Below are positions 24,101 to 38,500 of a stretch of 64,000 nucleotides of DNA, in pieces. The stretch comes from Sycobia sp. Sy_11 (lineage: Eukaryota > Arthropoda > Insecta > Hymenoptera > Epichrysomallidae). The notes under the pieces were generated by a model. The model worked only from the letters and a program-made list of their open reading frames with translations, was not told the origin of the DNA and did not search any database. Made by a program: the position numbers and the translations under genes. Location: contig JACCIC010000228.1 in assembly GCA_018907035.1 (NCBI GenBank), forward strand, positions 371,001 to 435,000. Reading direction: 5' to 3'. Positions within the stretch are counted from its first letter, which is position 1; each line of letters opens with the position of its first letter.

Positions 24101-25970
24101 GCACGAGCATACACAGAACTATACTGTACCGACACGCTTACAAACTTGTCATTTTTACCATCGTGCTGTATGTAGCATTAAGGGATATGAACGTTTATGA
24201 CAGCGTGAGTATTATAAAAGCGGCCTAGACATAGAAGTTGGTACTATTTCACTTCAGCTTGTGAGCGTTTTTTATCTATTCGATATCTACAATTTTTCAT
24301 AAGTATCTTCGTAAGTATCCCTACATATCATTTATTCGTCAATTGAATATCTCAAAATCAATAAATTTTTGTATAAACGTCCTCTGCATATATAATGCAC
24401 TTATAAGTAAGCAGAACAGCATATAGTTCTGCGTACTTATAAATTCTGTCAGCTTCAAAAGATTATTCGAAATTAATAATTGTACTTACGTCGACTGTTT
24501 TGAATTGAGTTAATAAATATTTTTAGTAGTCTTGTAGTTTTTCTACTATAATTTATTATAGTAAAATAATGACGGCAGATTGTCCTTTTTTATGGTCACC
24601 CCCGAACATCTGAAATAGAACTTAATACTAAAAATCAATCTGGATTAATAATTAAAAATTAAAAATACTAAAATTAAAATTAATAAGGAAACAAAAAGCT
24701 AATAAAAACAATATTTGATACGTTAGTAAAGGAAAACCTGACTGCCCCCAGCTCTTAAATTTAAATTCATCTTTGGCGTCCGACGTTTCGAACCGCGACG
24801 GTTAATATTCAAGGAATAAACTAAACTTTTCATGGGGGGTGACTGTAAATAAGGAGAGTCTGGTTGTCATTATTTTAGTATAATATATTTTAGCATAAAG
24901 ACTGTAAAAACGATAAAAACATATATTAATTTAAAAGATTATTATTAATCTAATTGCATAATAGAGTATTTATTGGAAATTTCTTTCGAAACTTTTGGGT
25001 TAAAGTTGTTTAGTACCGCATTGCTGAGAAATCAGATAACACTGATAAAATAAATTGTAAATCATTATGTAAATATAAAGGAAAAGCAATCATTAATTTA
25101 ATACATTACTCTTCATTTGAAATTTTGTATGCGTAGATACTTCAAGTACAGACACAGTACTTCGAATTTTATAACAGTTTTGTACAAAAATATTGGGTGT
25201 ACATCAAAGTTTGCACTGCTTTTTTTTTTGAAAATGTGAGGTTTTATTATGAAAATATGGTTACATATCATTTATTGAATGTATCGTCAATCGGAAACTA
25301 ATATTTTTTTCCATCTTTCAGGCAATTTATGAATTCCGCACTAAAAAAATTCTTTTCGAGCCCAAGAACCTATGAGCTAAGTTTTGATACCTTCGGTCGC
25401 TATTTTGATATCTTCGCCGAACAAAGGTCGCTCAGTTATGCTTTGTTATATATAAACATTCCCGGCAGCGCCTAGCTTACGCTTTATCGGCCGGTTGTGC
25501 TCCAAAATTTTCATTTTTGCTGAACATTTCTTTTAGTTGCAGATCTGTACATCATTGCAACTTTTGTGGACCTACAGTTTATAGTGGGTTACGAGACACT
25601 GTTTATTGCACCATGTATTTCCAGACTAGAGTTGTTAACCAGTGGAAAGACTTGTTCTTCTTTAATATTTTGCCAGTCTATGATTATTTGCTTTGTGTAT
25701 AAATTGACCGTCAATTCCAAACTGCCAGTTTCCTATCTACCTGTTCAAGATCCTCTGTAATATCTACTTCTAGCAGATTCTCTATCGCCTGACTCTTTGG
25801 TGTGCAGGACTTCTTTGTCTAGATTCGAAGGCCTTGTAATCCGCCTGGTTCAATAGAGCTCAATAGAGGCGTTAATTTCTCTTTAGAACCTGATCCTGAT
25901 TTCCTCATATTTGGGACAGACGGTCAGGACGTGCTTTGATGTATCCACCTCCTCACATTAGTATGTATCG

Positions 25971-26033
<63 letters not shown>

Positions 26034-28241
26034 AAAAGCGAGAGAGATATGACCCGAAGTGTCCATGTTCAGCGAGGAATTGGATTAGCCATCGCGACGG
26101 CCTGATCCAATCTGCCCCTATCCTATCTCTGACACTAGGTAAGAATGTGTCAGCCTACCTTTTGTCCCAGATTTCCTGTCAGTCATCATCGTATCATCAC
26201 CAGATATCATCGTTCTGATATCTCTTTCGTGGCAGGACATTGGTCCTCAGGTAACGTTGCTCTTCGCCTGCATATTAACACGATGGGGAGTTTACCCGCT
26301 GTCACTGTTAGGGCGTCTGTTGAGGCGGTCCTGTATGTACCGGTGACTCTAAGAAACGCGTGTCTTTGAATACTTCACAACTTGTATTGCAGTTATACAC
26401 ACATCAAATCGTGCGAACCTGCCGCTGCATATGCAGCGATAGGTATGAACAGCTCGATATAGGTAGTACTAAGCGCTTTAAATTTAAGGCCCCATTATCA
26501 TCTTGCCAGGCGTCCAATCCCGTTAAACAAATCCAAAAATTTGGATTGTATCGCTTTCAAATGGCAGCCCATTTTAAAATGTTCCACGAAGCGGATTCCA
26601 AGGTATCGTACGCTTTCTAATCTATTCACCCTCGAGCTGCTTATCTTAATCAGAGGGGGGACTTTCGGGTGAAGGTGTGAGCGCTGTGAGACATATTTAT
26701 GAGAGGCCAGCCTCACTTTATTGATTCCACTTCTTCAATGCTACTCCGACCTATCCTTTTCATCTCGCTACGTGAATCTGCCTCGCTTAAGAGTGCGATG
26801 TCGTCAGCATAAACGATGACTTCACACCATAGTTTTGAGAGCTGCCAAAAAAGAGGATCAAGGGCAAGGTTCTACGGATTTAGACCCAATAAGGATCCCT
26901 GAGGGCATCCCTTACTTATCCCAAGTTGTCCTTCCTCAAAGCGATCTCGTATGAGAGCTCGAAGGCCCTTCAGGTAATCTCTTATTAGTTCCTAGAGACC
27001 CCTGGGGCACGCTTTGCATTTCAATGCTGTTAGTACAGCGGGCCACCACACATTGCCAAAGACGCCCTTAATGATTAAGGACTGTTTAGTCACCCAGGTG
27101 ATATGCCCATCTACATATACCATTCTTATGCGCAGCTCGAAACCCTCTAGTCGGCCACTGCGCTGGTATGGCTTCTGGAGAAGCAGGATGTCTACTCCTC
27201 TTTCCACTCATTTCTATCTTATTTCTGGAGTGACCCTGCTCGCCCTTCTAGCATGTAGGTGCTCAAAGCGCAGAACAGGTACACTTTCACTCTTTCGTGC
27301 TTTACTGTCTGGCAGCTTTGTATGCTTTGTAATGGCAGCTTTGTTTGCTGGACACTTATTGTCTATGGAGCTATGGTTTGATACTCTTTCTCTTTTTACA
27401 ATTGGCGCACTTATGCGCTGTCTCTTTTTTATTGCACTCCTTGCTGCCATGCCACCCTAGACTGCAGTGGAAGCAACATTGATCTCCTTTACAATGCTTG
27501 GCTACGTACCCGTATCCTTGGCACTTAAAGCACCTAGCAACTCTAAGGTAATCTTGTACACGGCAAAATAGCTACTGTATGTAGAGTCTTTTCCTCTGTA
27601 CGAGTTTTCCCCGGATGTCCGGGATAACTTCCACCACCCAGTTTGTTGCTGTATCTTCTTGCCCGTTTCGAAGCGGGTTTTGAAGAATTCAAAGAATTCC
27701 TAATTTGTTGATGCTAGCCCCTTATTTTGATCGTATACTGCTGAGGTCTTATATGATGAGCCTTGGCTTGCTCCTTGTTACGGCCTCCATTTCGAAAAGC
27801 TCAGTTAGACTTTTCGAGGCTTTTAGTGTTTTTAACCCCGCATCCGTTGCTGTTTCTACAAGAAGTCCCTTTCTGGTCACGCTCAGATTCTTAATCTGCA
27901 CCTTTGATTTCCTAGGGTTGAATGTTTTTTGCATGAGTTCCTTTGCCTTTCCCATGGAAGAGATTTTTTCCACGTCCCTGGGCTTTAGTAAGGCTACTTT
28001 TGGGGGTGGTCTTATTGTGGCTTTAGCAACCTGGGAATTTAAACTTGTTACATTCTTTCTATTTTGAAAATGTAAATATTTTGCAACAAGATATTCAAAA
28101 TAAATGTAAAAGAGAAACTCTTGAAAATATTTATATTTTGAACATTTCCAATAATGTAAGTTGAATCTTAGAGTCAAGTAAATTGGACAATACATATTAT
28201 TCCTTATTAATTTTTTTTTTTTTATTTTTTTTTTTATTTTT

Positions 28242-28274
<33 letters not shown>

Positions 28275-31200
28275 TTTGGATTGAATTGATTGGACTGTAA
28301 GACCAATAAAAAAATATTTATTAATTTGTATATGGGCAGTCGACAAAAGTACAATTCAATTATTCCTTATTAATACAGAATCTGTATTTCGCATTTAAGT
28401 TGAAGAAAACAGGGGGGTCCTATAAATTTTATACTACTAAATTTAGAGTGGGCATGGGGTATAAAGTAGCATGAGAGTGCAGTAGTATGAGTAGCATGAG
28501 TTTTTTCATTTAGTTTAATTCGGTTCGAAATGTCGGGCACCAAGGTAGTTCTAAATTTAAGGTGGTGAGGGCAGTCAGGTTGTCCTTTACTAATATAGAA
28601 TATTATTTTTATTATTTTTAATTTATTATTTTATTTTTATTTTTATTTTATTATTAACTTTGTTTTATTATTATTTTTAATTTTTAATATAATGTATTGT
28701 AGTTATAAGTTTTATTTCAGATTCTACGGGGGTGAACATAAACAAGAACTGTCTGACTGTCATTGTATTAGCCAAGATATTATACGATATTATAAAGATT
28801 GTCTTTAATTAATTTTAAATTTTAAATTCATAAAGATGAATCATTTTTTTTCTTGATTAATTTACAGATCTTAACTTTACATCCTAATCCTATACTTCTT
28901 AGCTAGTAGTTTACTCTGTCTAACGCAAAAAAATTTTTGTTCTTTTTTTTTTTTTTTTTTTTTTAATTAAAAATCCATAGAATCAGAATAAAAATTGTAA
29001 TAATACTCAATAATTATGAAATTATGATAATCAATGTAATCAATAGGTGCAGTTTCGAATACATTTACTTGAATGTTTCTTTGGGAACAAAATAACGCCA
29101 ACATGTGTATGAAAAAAAAAAAAAAAATATACATCACCTACATTTAGTGTGATCTTTTTTTTGGAACGTTTTTCTAAGTTTAGGAGTACAATCACTACTT
29201 CCATTTAAAATCTAAATGTAGGTTTTAAATATGCATTTGAATTAACCAAAACAAATTTTTTATCCTTTAATATTGTTACGTCCTATTTTGTATGACGATA
29301 TAAGTACCTTGTCAGAATTATTAAGAAAAAAAAATCTGAGAGACGCTCGCAAGGTCTGGAACAATTTAATTAACAAAAAACATTACCTTTGTTTGACGAT
29401 TAATAGAATCACATTATGTGTATAAATTATATTTTGCTTACGTTACGTGAATACGTAAGATAACGCAAATTTCATGTATAATAATTGAAATTTAAATGTC
29501 ATAGTATAAAGCTTCTCTCCTTTTTTTTCTTGATAATAGCGATTAAATACAAAAAAAATTTCAACTTTAATAAACTCAATACTATTTAACTTTGCCCTAA
29601 TTTGTCCTCCTCACAGCACAGGCATGACACCAATTATGTCACCTATATATAACTCAAATGTAACTTATAAATTAAGAATCGTATACAGTTATTCGGTAGT
29701 GGTAGGAATTCAATAATTCGCATCACTCTCAAAGAAATGGAAAGAATCCCTTTTTTTTTATTTATTATTCATATCCAAATCTAAATTTCTTTATTAATCA
29801 TACAAAAAAAATTTTTAATTGAGAAAGATAGTTCAAATTATGTGAGAAAATAGGTATATGTATTAGTGCACTTAATTTAAAGAAAAAAAAATATTTTAAT
29901 TATGACTACATTAATTCCTCTCGTTACAAATTTTGATTAACTTAACTTATTTCTTTCCTTTTCTTTTATAAAAATGTTTCGTATACTATGACAGCAATGG
30001 AAAACAATAATAATTTTACTTTAAGTTCATGTGCAAGTTTGTAAAAAAAAATATAATTTATAGCTGGAAAGCTTTTTCTTTGTTCTCTTTGTTATTCCTC
30101 TTATTGCCTATCTTAATTTATTTTATTTCTATTATTTCTCTTATTATCTATCGTAATTTAATTTAATTTCTATTGTATCGCTTATTATCTTTTTTTTTAT
30201 TACATTTGGTTAATAACTTGCGATTAGGCATTATTGCCTTCGCCAATTGAGATATACTCAATGAACAATGAAATTCCAACAAGCTTAAAGAAATACGTCT
30301 CCTTTGAGAAATGACACAAATTATAAAGCTTTTTTTTTATACTGGAGAGATCCTAATCTCGCACACTAGTCTCTAATATTTTATATAATTAGTTTTTCTG
30401 ATATCGAGATTTGATTGCTCTGTTTCTGTCACAAATCCAGAAGTTACTGTTTCCATTTATTCACTGATACAATCAGCAATCCCCTTATCCATCTCTCGCA
30501 TACAAATGCTTGCAATTAATAAGCACACAAGCAATAGCCCCTAATATACCTACTTGTATACAATATATAACTTATACGTAAACTCTGATATATACCTAAT
30601 ATAAATATAAATGTAACCTATACACAGTATCTAAACTTAAACGTAGTATTAATAGTAACATTGTAACGCACTGAATATTTCTCAGCGAAAATGCACGACA
30701 TTTCACAACTCATGGTAAACAGACTGCATAACTAGAGAAGTATCCATCTCCATGTTCACAAATAAACTCCTTACTTTCTTGCTCCAGTCACTATTAGTTT
30801 AAACTTTCACTTTTTTTTCTTTTTTCTCTGTTTCTTTATTATATACTCCGACGTTTTCTATTTATAACCTATGTTTGACTTGGGTTCTTTTATGTACATT
30901 TATTCTTCTGTAATTCTTTCCTCCTTTTTATCGTTAATTCTATATCTTTCGTTACGTGCTAAATTCTCCAACCTGAGTTTTTCTTTCATTTGCACCTCAC
31001 TAACATCTATCTTTAAGGGTTTTCATACCAATTTCCAGCATCTATTAAACTCCCTTTCTTTATTTCATCCCACTTTGGAAATTTTGACTGGGAAAAAAAA
31101 CAAATCTATTATTCATATTTCATCTTTATCTTACCACTATTCATTTCATTTGTTTTTTTTTGTTCTCTATTATTTATTTCATCTTCACATTCACTTTGTC

Positions 31201-32117
31201 CCTTTCATCCATTATCTGTATCCTTAGCTTATCACCATCCATTATCATCATTATGTCCACTTTGTCCTGTGTTATCTATTATTATTTATTATGTTATTGT
31301 CTATTATTATTTCACTTACCTCGGAATTTCATTAACCTATTAAATTTGTCATTGTTCCCTTTTTAATTCATAATTATTCTCCTTTTTTTTTCACCCATCC
31401 AATTTGTTTCTTTTTTCATTAATTTATCACCATTTGGCCTTATCAATTTATCGTTTGTTTTATCATTTGTGTTGGTCGTATTTTCATCCATGTATCTATC
31501 TTCATCATTTTGTACTTTCCTATTTATATATTTGTCTTTAGATTCACTTTCTCTATCATCTCATTTTATTTTTTTTTTTTCACCTTGTCTTCCTTATTTA
31601 TTAATTTATCTTTGTCTTTACTTCACCACTATCCATTATTATCAACACTCATAATTACCACTATGCATATTCTGTCCTCGATTGTTTATTTATTCAAACT
31701 TTTTTTTCATATAAACACTATTTATATAAACTTTCCTTTCTTTTTCTGTTAGTGCCTCTTGGCACGCGTCCGTACCATGGCGTAGGTTATGGCTACTCGC
31801 CATTCCACCAGCCGACGGTTATGCGCGGCTCGTGGCGCGGGATGGTAAGGGGGAGGGAGAATGCCGAGCACAAGGCGTGACGGCGCGCGCTGGCGCCTTG
31901 TGACGCTCGTCACAATATATATAGATAAATGGTTATGTAGTTGTCTTTGTCGCGGTCAGGGGAACAGGAAGTTTGTTAGTAATGTGCAATATGACTACTA
32001 CGTTCACGAAAAATTCTTATCTCCATCAGTGATATGCTATTGCAGTTTATCTTCCGGAATGCGTTTGATAAAAAAACCTGAAACAATATTTATTATTATG
32101 AAGTAGAATTATTATGT

Positions 32118-32215
<98 letters not shown>

Positions 32216-35075
32216 GCTTTTTTGTTCATTATAGTGAAGAAGATAAACAAAAAGCCAAATCCGCTTCAAGAGAAAAATATAAATCGCATTCTATTGTGAA
32301 ATGCATATCAGATGAGTATGATGATGTTCCAGCTTCAATCATGATATTACTAAAGGCACACGACTTTCTTGGACGTCATGGTTGGTGTTGCACAAATGAT
32401 GGAAAACTTCTTATATATATAATGAAATTGGTTATTCCAAAATTATGCTTACCTCCTTATTGTTTTATTAAACAAAAATTAAAAGAACCTTTGGAACAAA
32501 TAATTTACTGCCTATACGGCCATCCATCAAAATTTATTAGTGGCATTAAAACAAAACCAAAGTACCTGGATGAACATGTAAAATATCATATGAGTCTAAC
32601 TTGGGAAACAAGTCAATTGCTCTTCGATTTTTATAAACCCGAAAAGTTTCCGACTTTCGAATCGAAACGAATTGATTCTATTAATTCAGATACAGCTACT
32701 TTATTTAAAAGAATATGTGCATTTATTCCATCAGAACATGATCCTACCCAACTTATGGATGAGATGAATTCTTATTTATCAGGAAGCATTCCAGAACTCC
32801 CTACAGTAAAGACATCTTTAAAATATAGTATCTCGGAAATTTATTATTTACTAGCAGATTATTATTTCAAAACGCGATCTACTCAATCGTGGTCTAGTGC
32901 AGTAAACTACTACATACTTGATTTATGTTTGCATCCAAATAAATTTGATTCGTGGGCTGGATTGGCTACGTCAACAAGCACACTTATGGAAACCTGGCTT
33001 AACAATTTTCAACCAAATATGTGAGTATCGTTTGTACTTTATAAGGTCCTAATCACTGTTCAAGTTGATTACAAGATTTTCATTTATATTATAGAAAATT
33101 TTGTAAATAGAAAAACATAAAAATTTTGTTCAAAAATCATCAAGTCGCCATGGTTTAGCAGACGAAAAGGATTACACAATTTTGAATTGATATAGTTATT
33201 ATATCTTTATTCTGTAAAATAAGAGATGTCACAAATCTTAATGATCTAGTTTTCGTAAACATTATCTCTGTCTTTAATGAATTTTCTTTTCTGAAGTGTC
33301 AAATGATCATTTTTAATAAAATTATGATCATTTTCAATAAAGTTTTGATCATTTGTAATAAAATTCCATTTTTCTTATAGCAAAAAAACGGAGATAGAAT
33401 TATCAAGCATGTGATTTTTCATTTCGAAATGTTCATAACAGTTGAAAAACAGGAGAAGCACAACGTTATTATTATTTGTGATTTTTTTCTTCCAGAAATG
33501 AAGAGAAATATTTGAAAAAAGCTAAAATAGCTCAACAAAGTTACCAGCATGCAATAGATTTAGCTCCATCCTACCTTATTATTTGGAAAGACTTTGGCAA
33601 TTTTTTATATACTGTTCATTCATTTTGTTCACGATTACTGAAACAGGAAAGCGAGTCTTTAAATATGGAAAGATTTAAAATTTTAGAAAGCAGAAAAGAA
33701 GAAATGTTAGATAAAGCAAAAAATTGTTTTATATCTGCGAATAATATTTACAAATCTAATCAAGGAATTGAGGAAATGCAAGATGAAAGATGGCTATATG
33801 AGTATATGTTAGCTAAAATTTCCGAAAAGAGAAATGAAGATCCTCCTTTATTTTTAAAACATTATGCCAAGGTAAAAGTAGATTATTTTAAATATTTTAA
33901 TATTTATTTATTCTGAAATCTTCAATATGCACATAAGTGACATAATTTTCATTATTCATTACTCAAATATATTCATTAATATCTATTGCTCATCACGTCA
34001 AATAATGTCACACTTATAGAATACTAATTTTTAAATTAATAAATATTTTTATCGGTCGTTATAATATAACTGGCATCCCCCGTCTCGGCTTCGCCCGAGA
34101 TAATAATATATCCGATTTCATAAAAAATTAAATAATATCTAAGTAAAAACTATTCTTATATATACAAATCTATATTTCTATAAATAATTGACCGTCATTT
34201 ACCTGTCGTCAGTTCTGTATAAAAAGCTGCTTCAATGTAGCGCCCACTTCAAAAAGATAATATTTTGCCGACTATTTTATATAATCACACACATGCATAT
34301 TACATACGACTTTTATGGGAAAAATCGTACTTTCGAGTTCAAGCGGTAGAGCAAGATGTCCAAGTCTCTCGTGATGACGTTTTCGGAGAGTATAATGTTC
34401 GGAATATAGGAAATTTCTCGAGACGCCTGCTATATGAAGTTTTGTGTTGGGGAGGTAGAATACAATATCCAGGTATCCCGGGACGACTCTTACTGGGAGT
34501 GTGCATGTTCGAATGTCAGAATACGAATCTCTTCATAGAAGTACTGGCATACCTGGATTTTGTTTCCCACCAGCTATACACGAAATTCCACATAGAAGTC
34601 GTTCCAAAACACCTGATAATCGCATTCTATGATACGAACATCAAACTCCCCCTAGAAGTTGTCCCGACATACCAAAACATCGTTTCTTACCAACTAAACA
34701 CGATAGTCCCAGTAGAAGTCGGCCCCAGAAAGCTAGCATCGCTTCCTAACGACTAAACAAAATACTCCCCTTAGAAGTCGTTTGGAAAGGCCTAGATATC
34801 GTATTTTACCGTCCCAACACGCATCTTCCCATAGCAGTTGATTTCCTCATACCTGGATCTCGTTTTCCATCAACTAAATACAATCTTCCCCGTAAAAATC
34901 GCCCAGAGACACCTGGGCATCGTATTCTATCATCCGAACACACAACTGCGTATAGAAATCGTCTTGAGGCAACGGAATATCGTAATCAACCGCCCGTACA
35001 CGCCAATGCAATATTACTCAGTAGAAACCGTATTTAAAATATGTATATATAATATGTACAATATAATATACATAC

Positions 35076-35117
<42 letters not shown>

Positions 35118-35459
35118 TTTTTATATTTTCGTTTTTTCAATTAAATACTGTGAATATTTTCGTAGTGATGTTAACAGAAATTCAAGCAAAATATTGGTAT
35201 GCACATAGCATATTTATTAAATAGGCGATGGGTCTTGCCTTTTTATGCAGAAGTGACGATATATCTTAATTATATATACATAGTTTCGAAGTGTTAGTAA
35301 AAAACCCGATTTTGCCATTATTTCTTTTGTTCGAACTAAAAAAAACATAGTCTCTTGTCACAATTCTGAAGTTAATAGAATATATAAAAAGAAAAATATA
35401 ATTTATCGTCACAAACTATATTCCGTATGATTTAGCATACAGAACCATTTTATAAGAGA

Positions 35460-35508
<49 letters not shown>

Positions 35509-38500
35509 CCCACGTAAGAGAAAATAAAATTTACAAAAATCAAAAGATATCCATAAGGTGTGAGAGTAGTGTCAGATTAACCTGAAGAACAAAAAAGTAA
35601 TACTGACTAACCTGACACCTTCTTTAGGATACGAATCCCAAAGTTGGATATGAACATTTACTTGAGCTGGCCTGTTATTAATACTTTAAGCTGACTACAT
35701 TGAGTTGATGTTCATGATTCAAGACGCCTCCTATTGGTCGCTGGTGAAACTGACTACTAAAACTGTTAACTTAATTTATTGTTATAAGTAAAATGATTTT
35801 CAAGAAAAAACATAGCCTATGTGCTTCCCAAGATAATATAGAATCTGTATATCAAATTTCAGAACAATCAGTTCAGTAGCTTTTTCGGTTATCGCGTACA
35901 AACAAAAACAAGCTTTGTCTTTATAAATTTGTATGATATATTAGCTAACATAATGACAGTCAGACTGTCCGTCATTACATTCACCCCCGAAAAATTTGAA
36001 ATAACATTTATTACTACAATTTCTTATATTAAAAGTGATGTCGGGTATTTCATTATAGTCAAGTGTATGTAATATGTTTTTGTATAGCTTATTATGCTCT
36101 ATACAATAATTAGGATTGTTTTCCGGATCGGCTGATGTACATTTCATATACCATACTTCTTCGTGTTTATTTAGATTACACAGCTCTACGGGTTGGCAAG
36201 ACAGTGTGTCAGCGATAAGATTATCGTTGTCTGGTCGATACTTAATTTCGAAGACATTCTAGCTCCGCTACAGAATAATTTTTTTCTGCTGGTGTAAGAG
36301 TACGACTAGCATAAGCAATAATACGTTCAGTTTTGTCGTATGATTGCCTAAGAGCGGTTCCTAATTCTTCGGTTCTTACATCGGTTTGCAGTATAAATGT
36401 CTTCTTCTATTCTGGACAGGCAACAATTGGTGCATTTATTAATAAATGTTCATTTCATCAAATACTTTTTGTTGTTTTCCCCATTCGCATTTCGCTTTTT
36501 TCTATATGACCTTATGTAGGGGATTTGATTTGATATATCTTGGAAAAACGTCTATACTACCTGGAATATTAATCGTTGTATATCATTTGCATTTCTTGGC
36601 GGAGATAAATTTGTGACTACTGCAGCTGTGACATCGCCCAGGAGATGAGAGTTAGTCACCAAACCATTTTAAACCATCTGCAGAAGGCTGGATACAAAAA
36701 AGCTTGATGTTTGGGTGTCGCATGATTTGACGCAAAAAAACTTTCTGGATCGAATCAACGCCTCCGATCTACCATCCACTGTGAACAACAGGACCGCCTC
36801 AAGCAGCCTATCGACCAGAAGCGTCCAGAATTGGCCAGCAGGAAAGGTGTAGTGTTCCACCAGGAGAACGCCAGACCACACATTTCGTTGATGACTCGTC
36901 AGAAGCTGCGGGAGTTCGGATGGAAGTTTTATCACATCCATTATATAGCCCGGATATAGCGTCAAGTGATTACCACTGGTTCCTGTATATGTCAAACGCC
37001 CTTGGTGGTGTGAAGTTGGACTGAAAAGACGCTTGCGAAAAGTAGGTGTCCGAGTTGTTCACAAATAAGGAGAGGGGTTTCTACAAGAAGTGTATTATGA
37101 AGTTGCCGCCTAGATGGAAACAGATTATCGAACAAAACGGCGTATATTTGAAGTAAATCTGACCACTGTAACACTTTATAAAACATTGAATGAAGAACAA
37201 ATACCGGAAGGGATATATTTGACAACCTAATATTACTTGCTTTATTTTGAAAATCATAATATAAACAGACTTCGGATAATTCTTTGTTTACGTGGAAAGT
37301 CACGGAGCACCTATCGTTAATTATTCATTATTCTTCATCATTAATAATCATTAATCACCACCAATCACCTATCATTACCTTAGTAAATAATCTATTATTT
37401 AATTCGTAGTTTTGTTTTAGGGCCTGGTGTATTGCGTTACAGGGCCGGCCCGCTTTGCATTTCCTTGTGCATGACACTTGCAGTCTCGGGTAAAAATTTC
37501 GTCTTTGCCGCAGTATGAACAGAATAGTTTTCTTTCATTCGTGCATATAAATCTATAATGTCCACGATCTTTAGATTTCCAACGGCATTGAGCTCTATCA
37601 AATATGTCGGATATATTATATTTTGTCAATGTATCTAGTCTGTTTACATTCGCTTATTTTGGGTGTGCGGATTTCTTGAATGAGTCGGCACATATTTTGG
37701 TTTGCATTTCTAACTCTTGCTTGGTCTTGCAATATTCTTCAACTTTTTGTGTTATATCTACGGTTTGGTAAACTACGTTTCCTGGTATGTGTATGCGTTA
37801 TTCGCCACACATTATAATAGATTCTTTCTATCTGTCTTTCTTTGTAAGATCTTCCTCTGCGGCGTATCAACGTCATCACAATATTTATAAAAGCCCGAAT
37901 TGATTCTTTGGCAGCTTCTGCTGGTATTTATTTGATATTCTAAATTTCTTAATTCTCCGAATGAGAAATAGAAATTTCTCATTATATGTCTAACTCCTCC
38001 AATATATTTATATTTATCGCATAATTTCTATGACATAATTGTGCATGTCCTTTGAGTAATTCAGGAAACCTCTCAGTATTTCCTCATCAATATATTTACA
38101 CGCTTTTTGGAGTTCTCTTACTCGCTCTATGAAAGCGTATAAATTCTTTCCGTTGAAATGACAGCTCCTCATTTGATCAAGTACTTTAGGTTTTGAATTA
38201 GCTGTTTCATTTGCCGTTTTAAATACTTGACTTTTTCTTCTCGTTCTCTTAATTGGTGATGAAGTGCCAGGAGGTAAGTTGCGTAAATGGATTAATTCCA
38301 TCTCCAGTTGTTTTAACTTTGGTGTATCATCTGGTTTATCAACATATTCTTCAAGGTGAGCTCGAACGTAGTTCAAAAGTCGAACCTTTAGTGAAGGTAC
38401 ATTACGTCTGCAAAATACGTTTATTTTTCTTAGCTCATTTATAACTGATCTTTAGTATATATAATGAAGAAATTAAGTATATAAAATGCGAAGTACTCAG

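Noticed and set aside
31160..31752. Hydrophobic Phe/Ser/Ile-rich frames resembling membrane proteins
   Set aside because: They are produced by the pyrimidine-rich composition of the plus strand; no start context, conserved motif or splice sites.
32116..32234. ATG with a His-Thr repeat as the start of a 302-codon protein
   Set aside because: It is the (CA)n microsatellite read through the splice acceptor. The true exon starts at 32235 and its phase matches the exon at 23558-23705.
34265..34756. A functional 163-codon protein gene
   Set aside because: The frame is mostly a 60-bp minisatellite and meets a stop within the fourth unit; no promoter, splice sites or family match. Kept as a repeat and as a finding.
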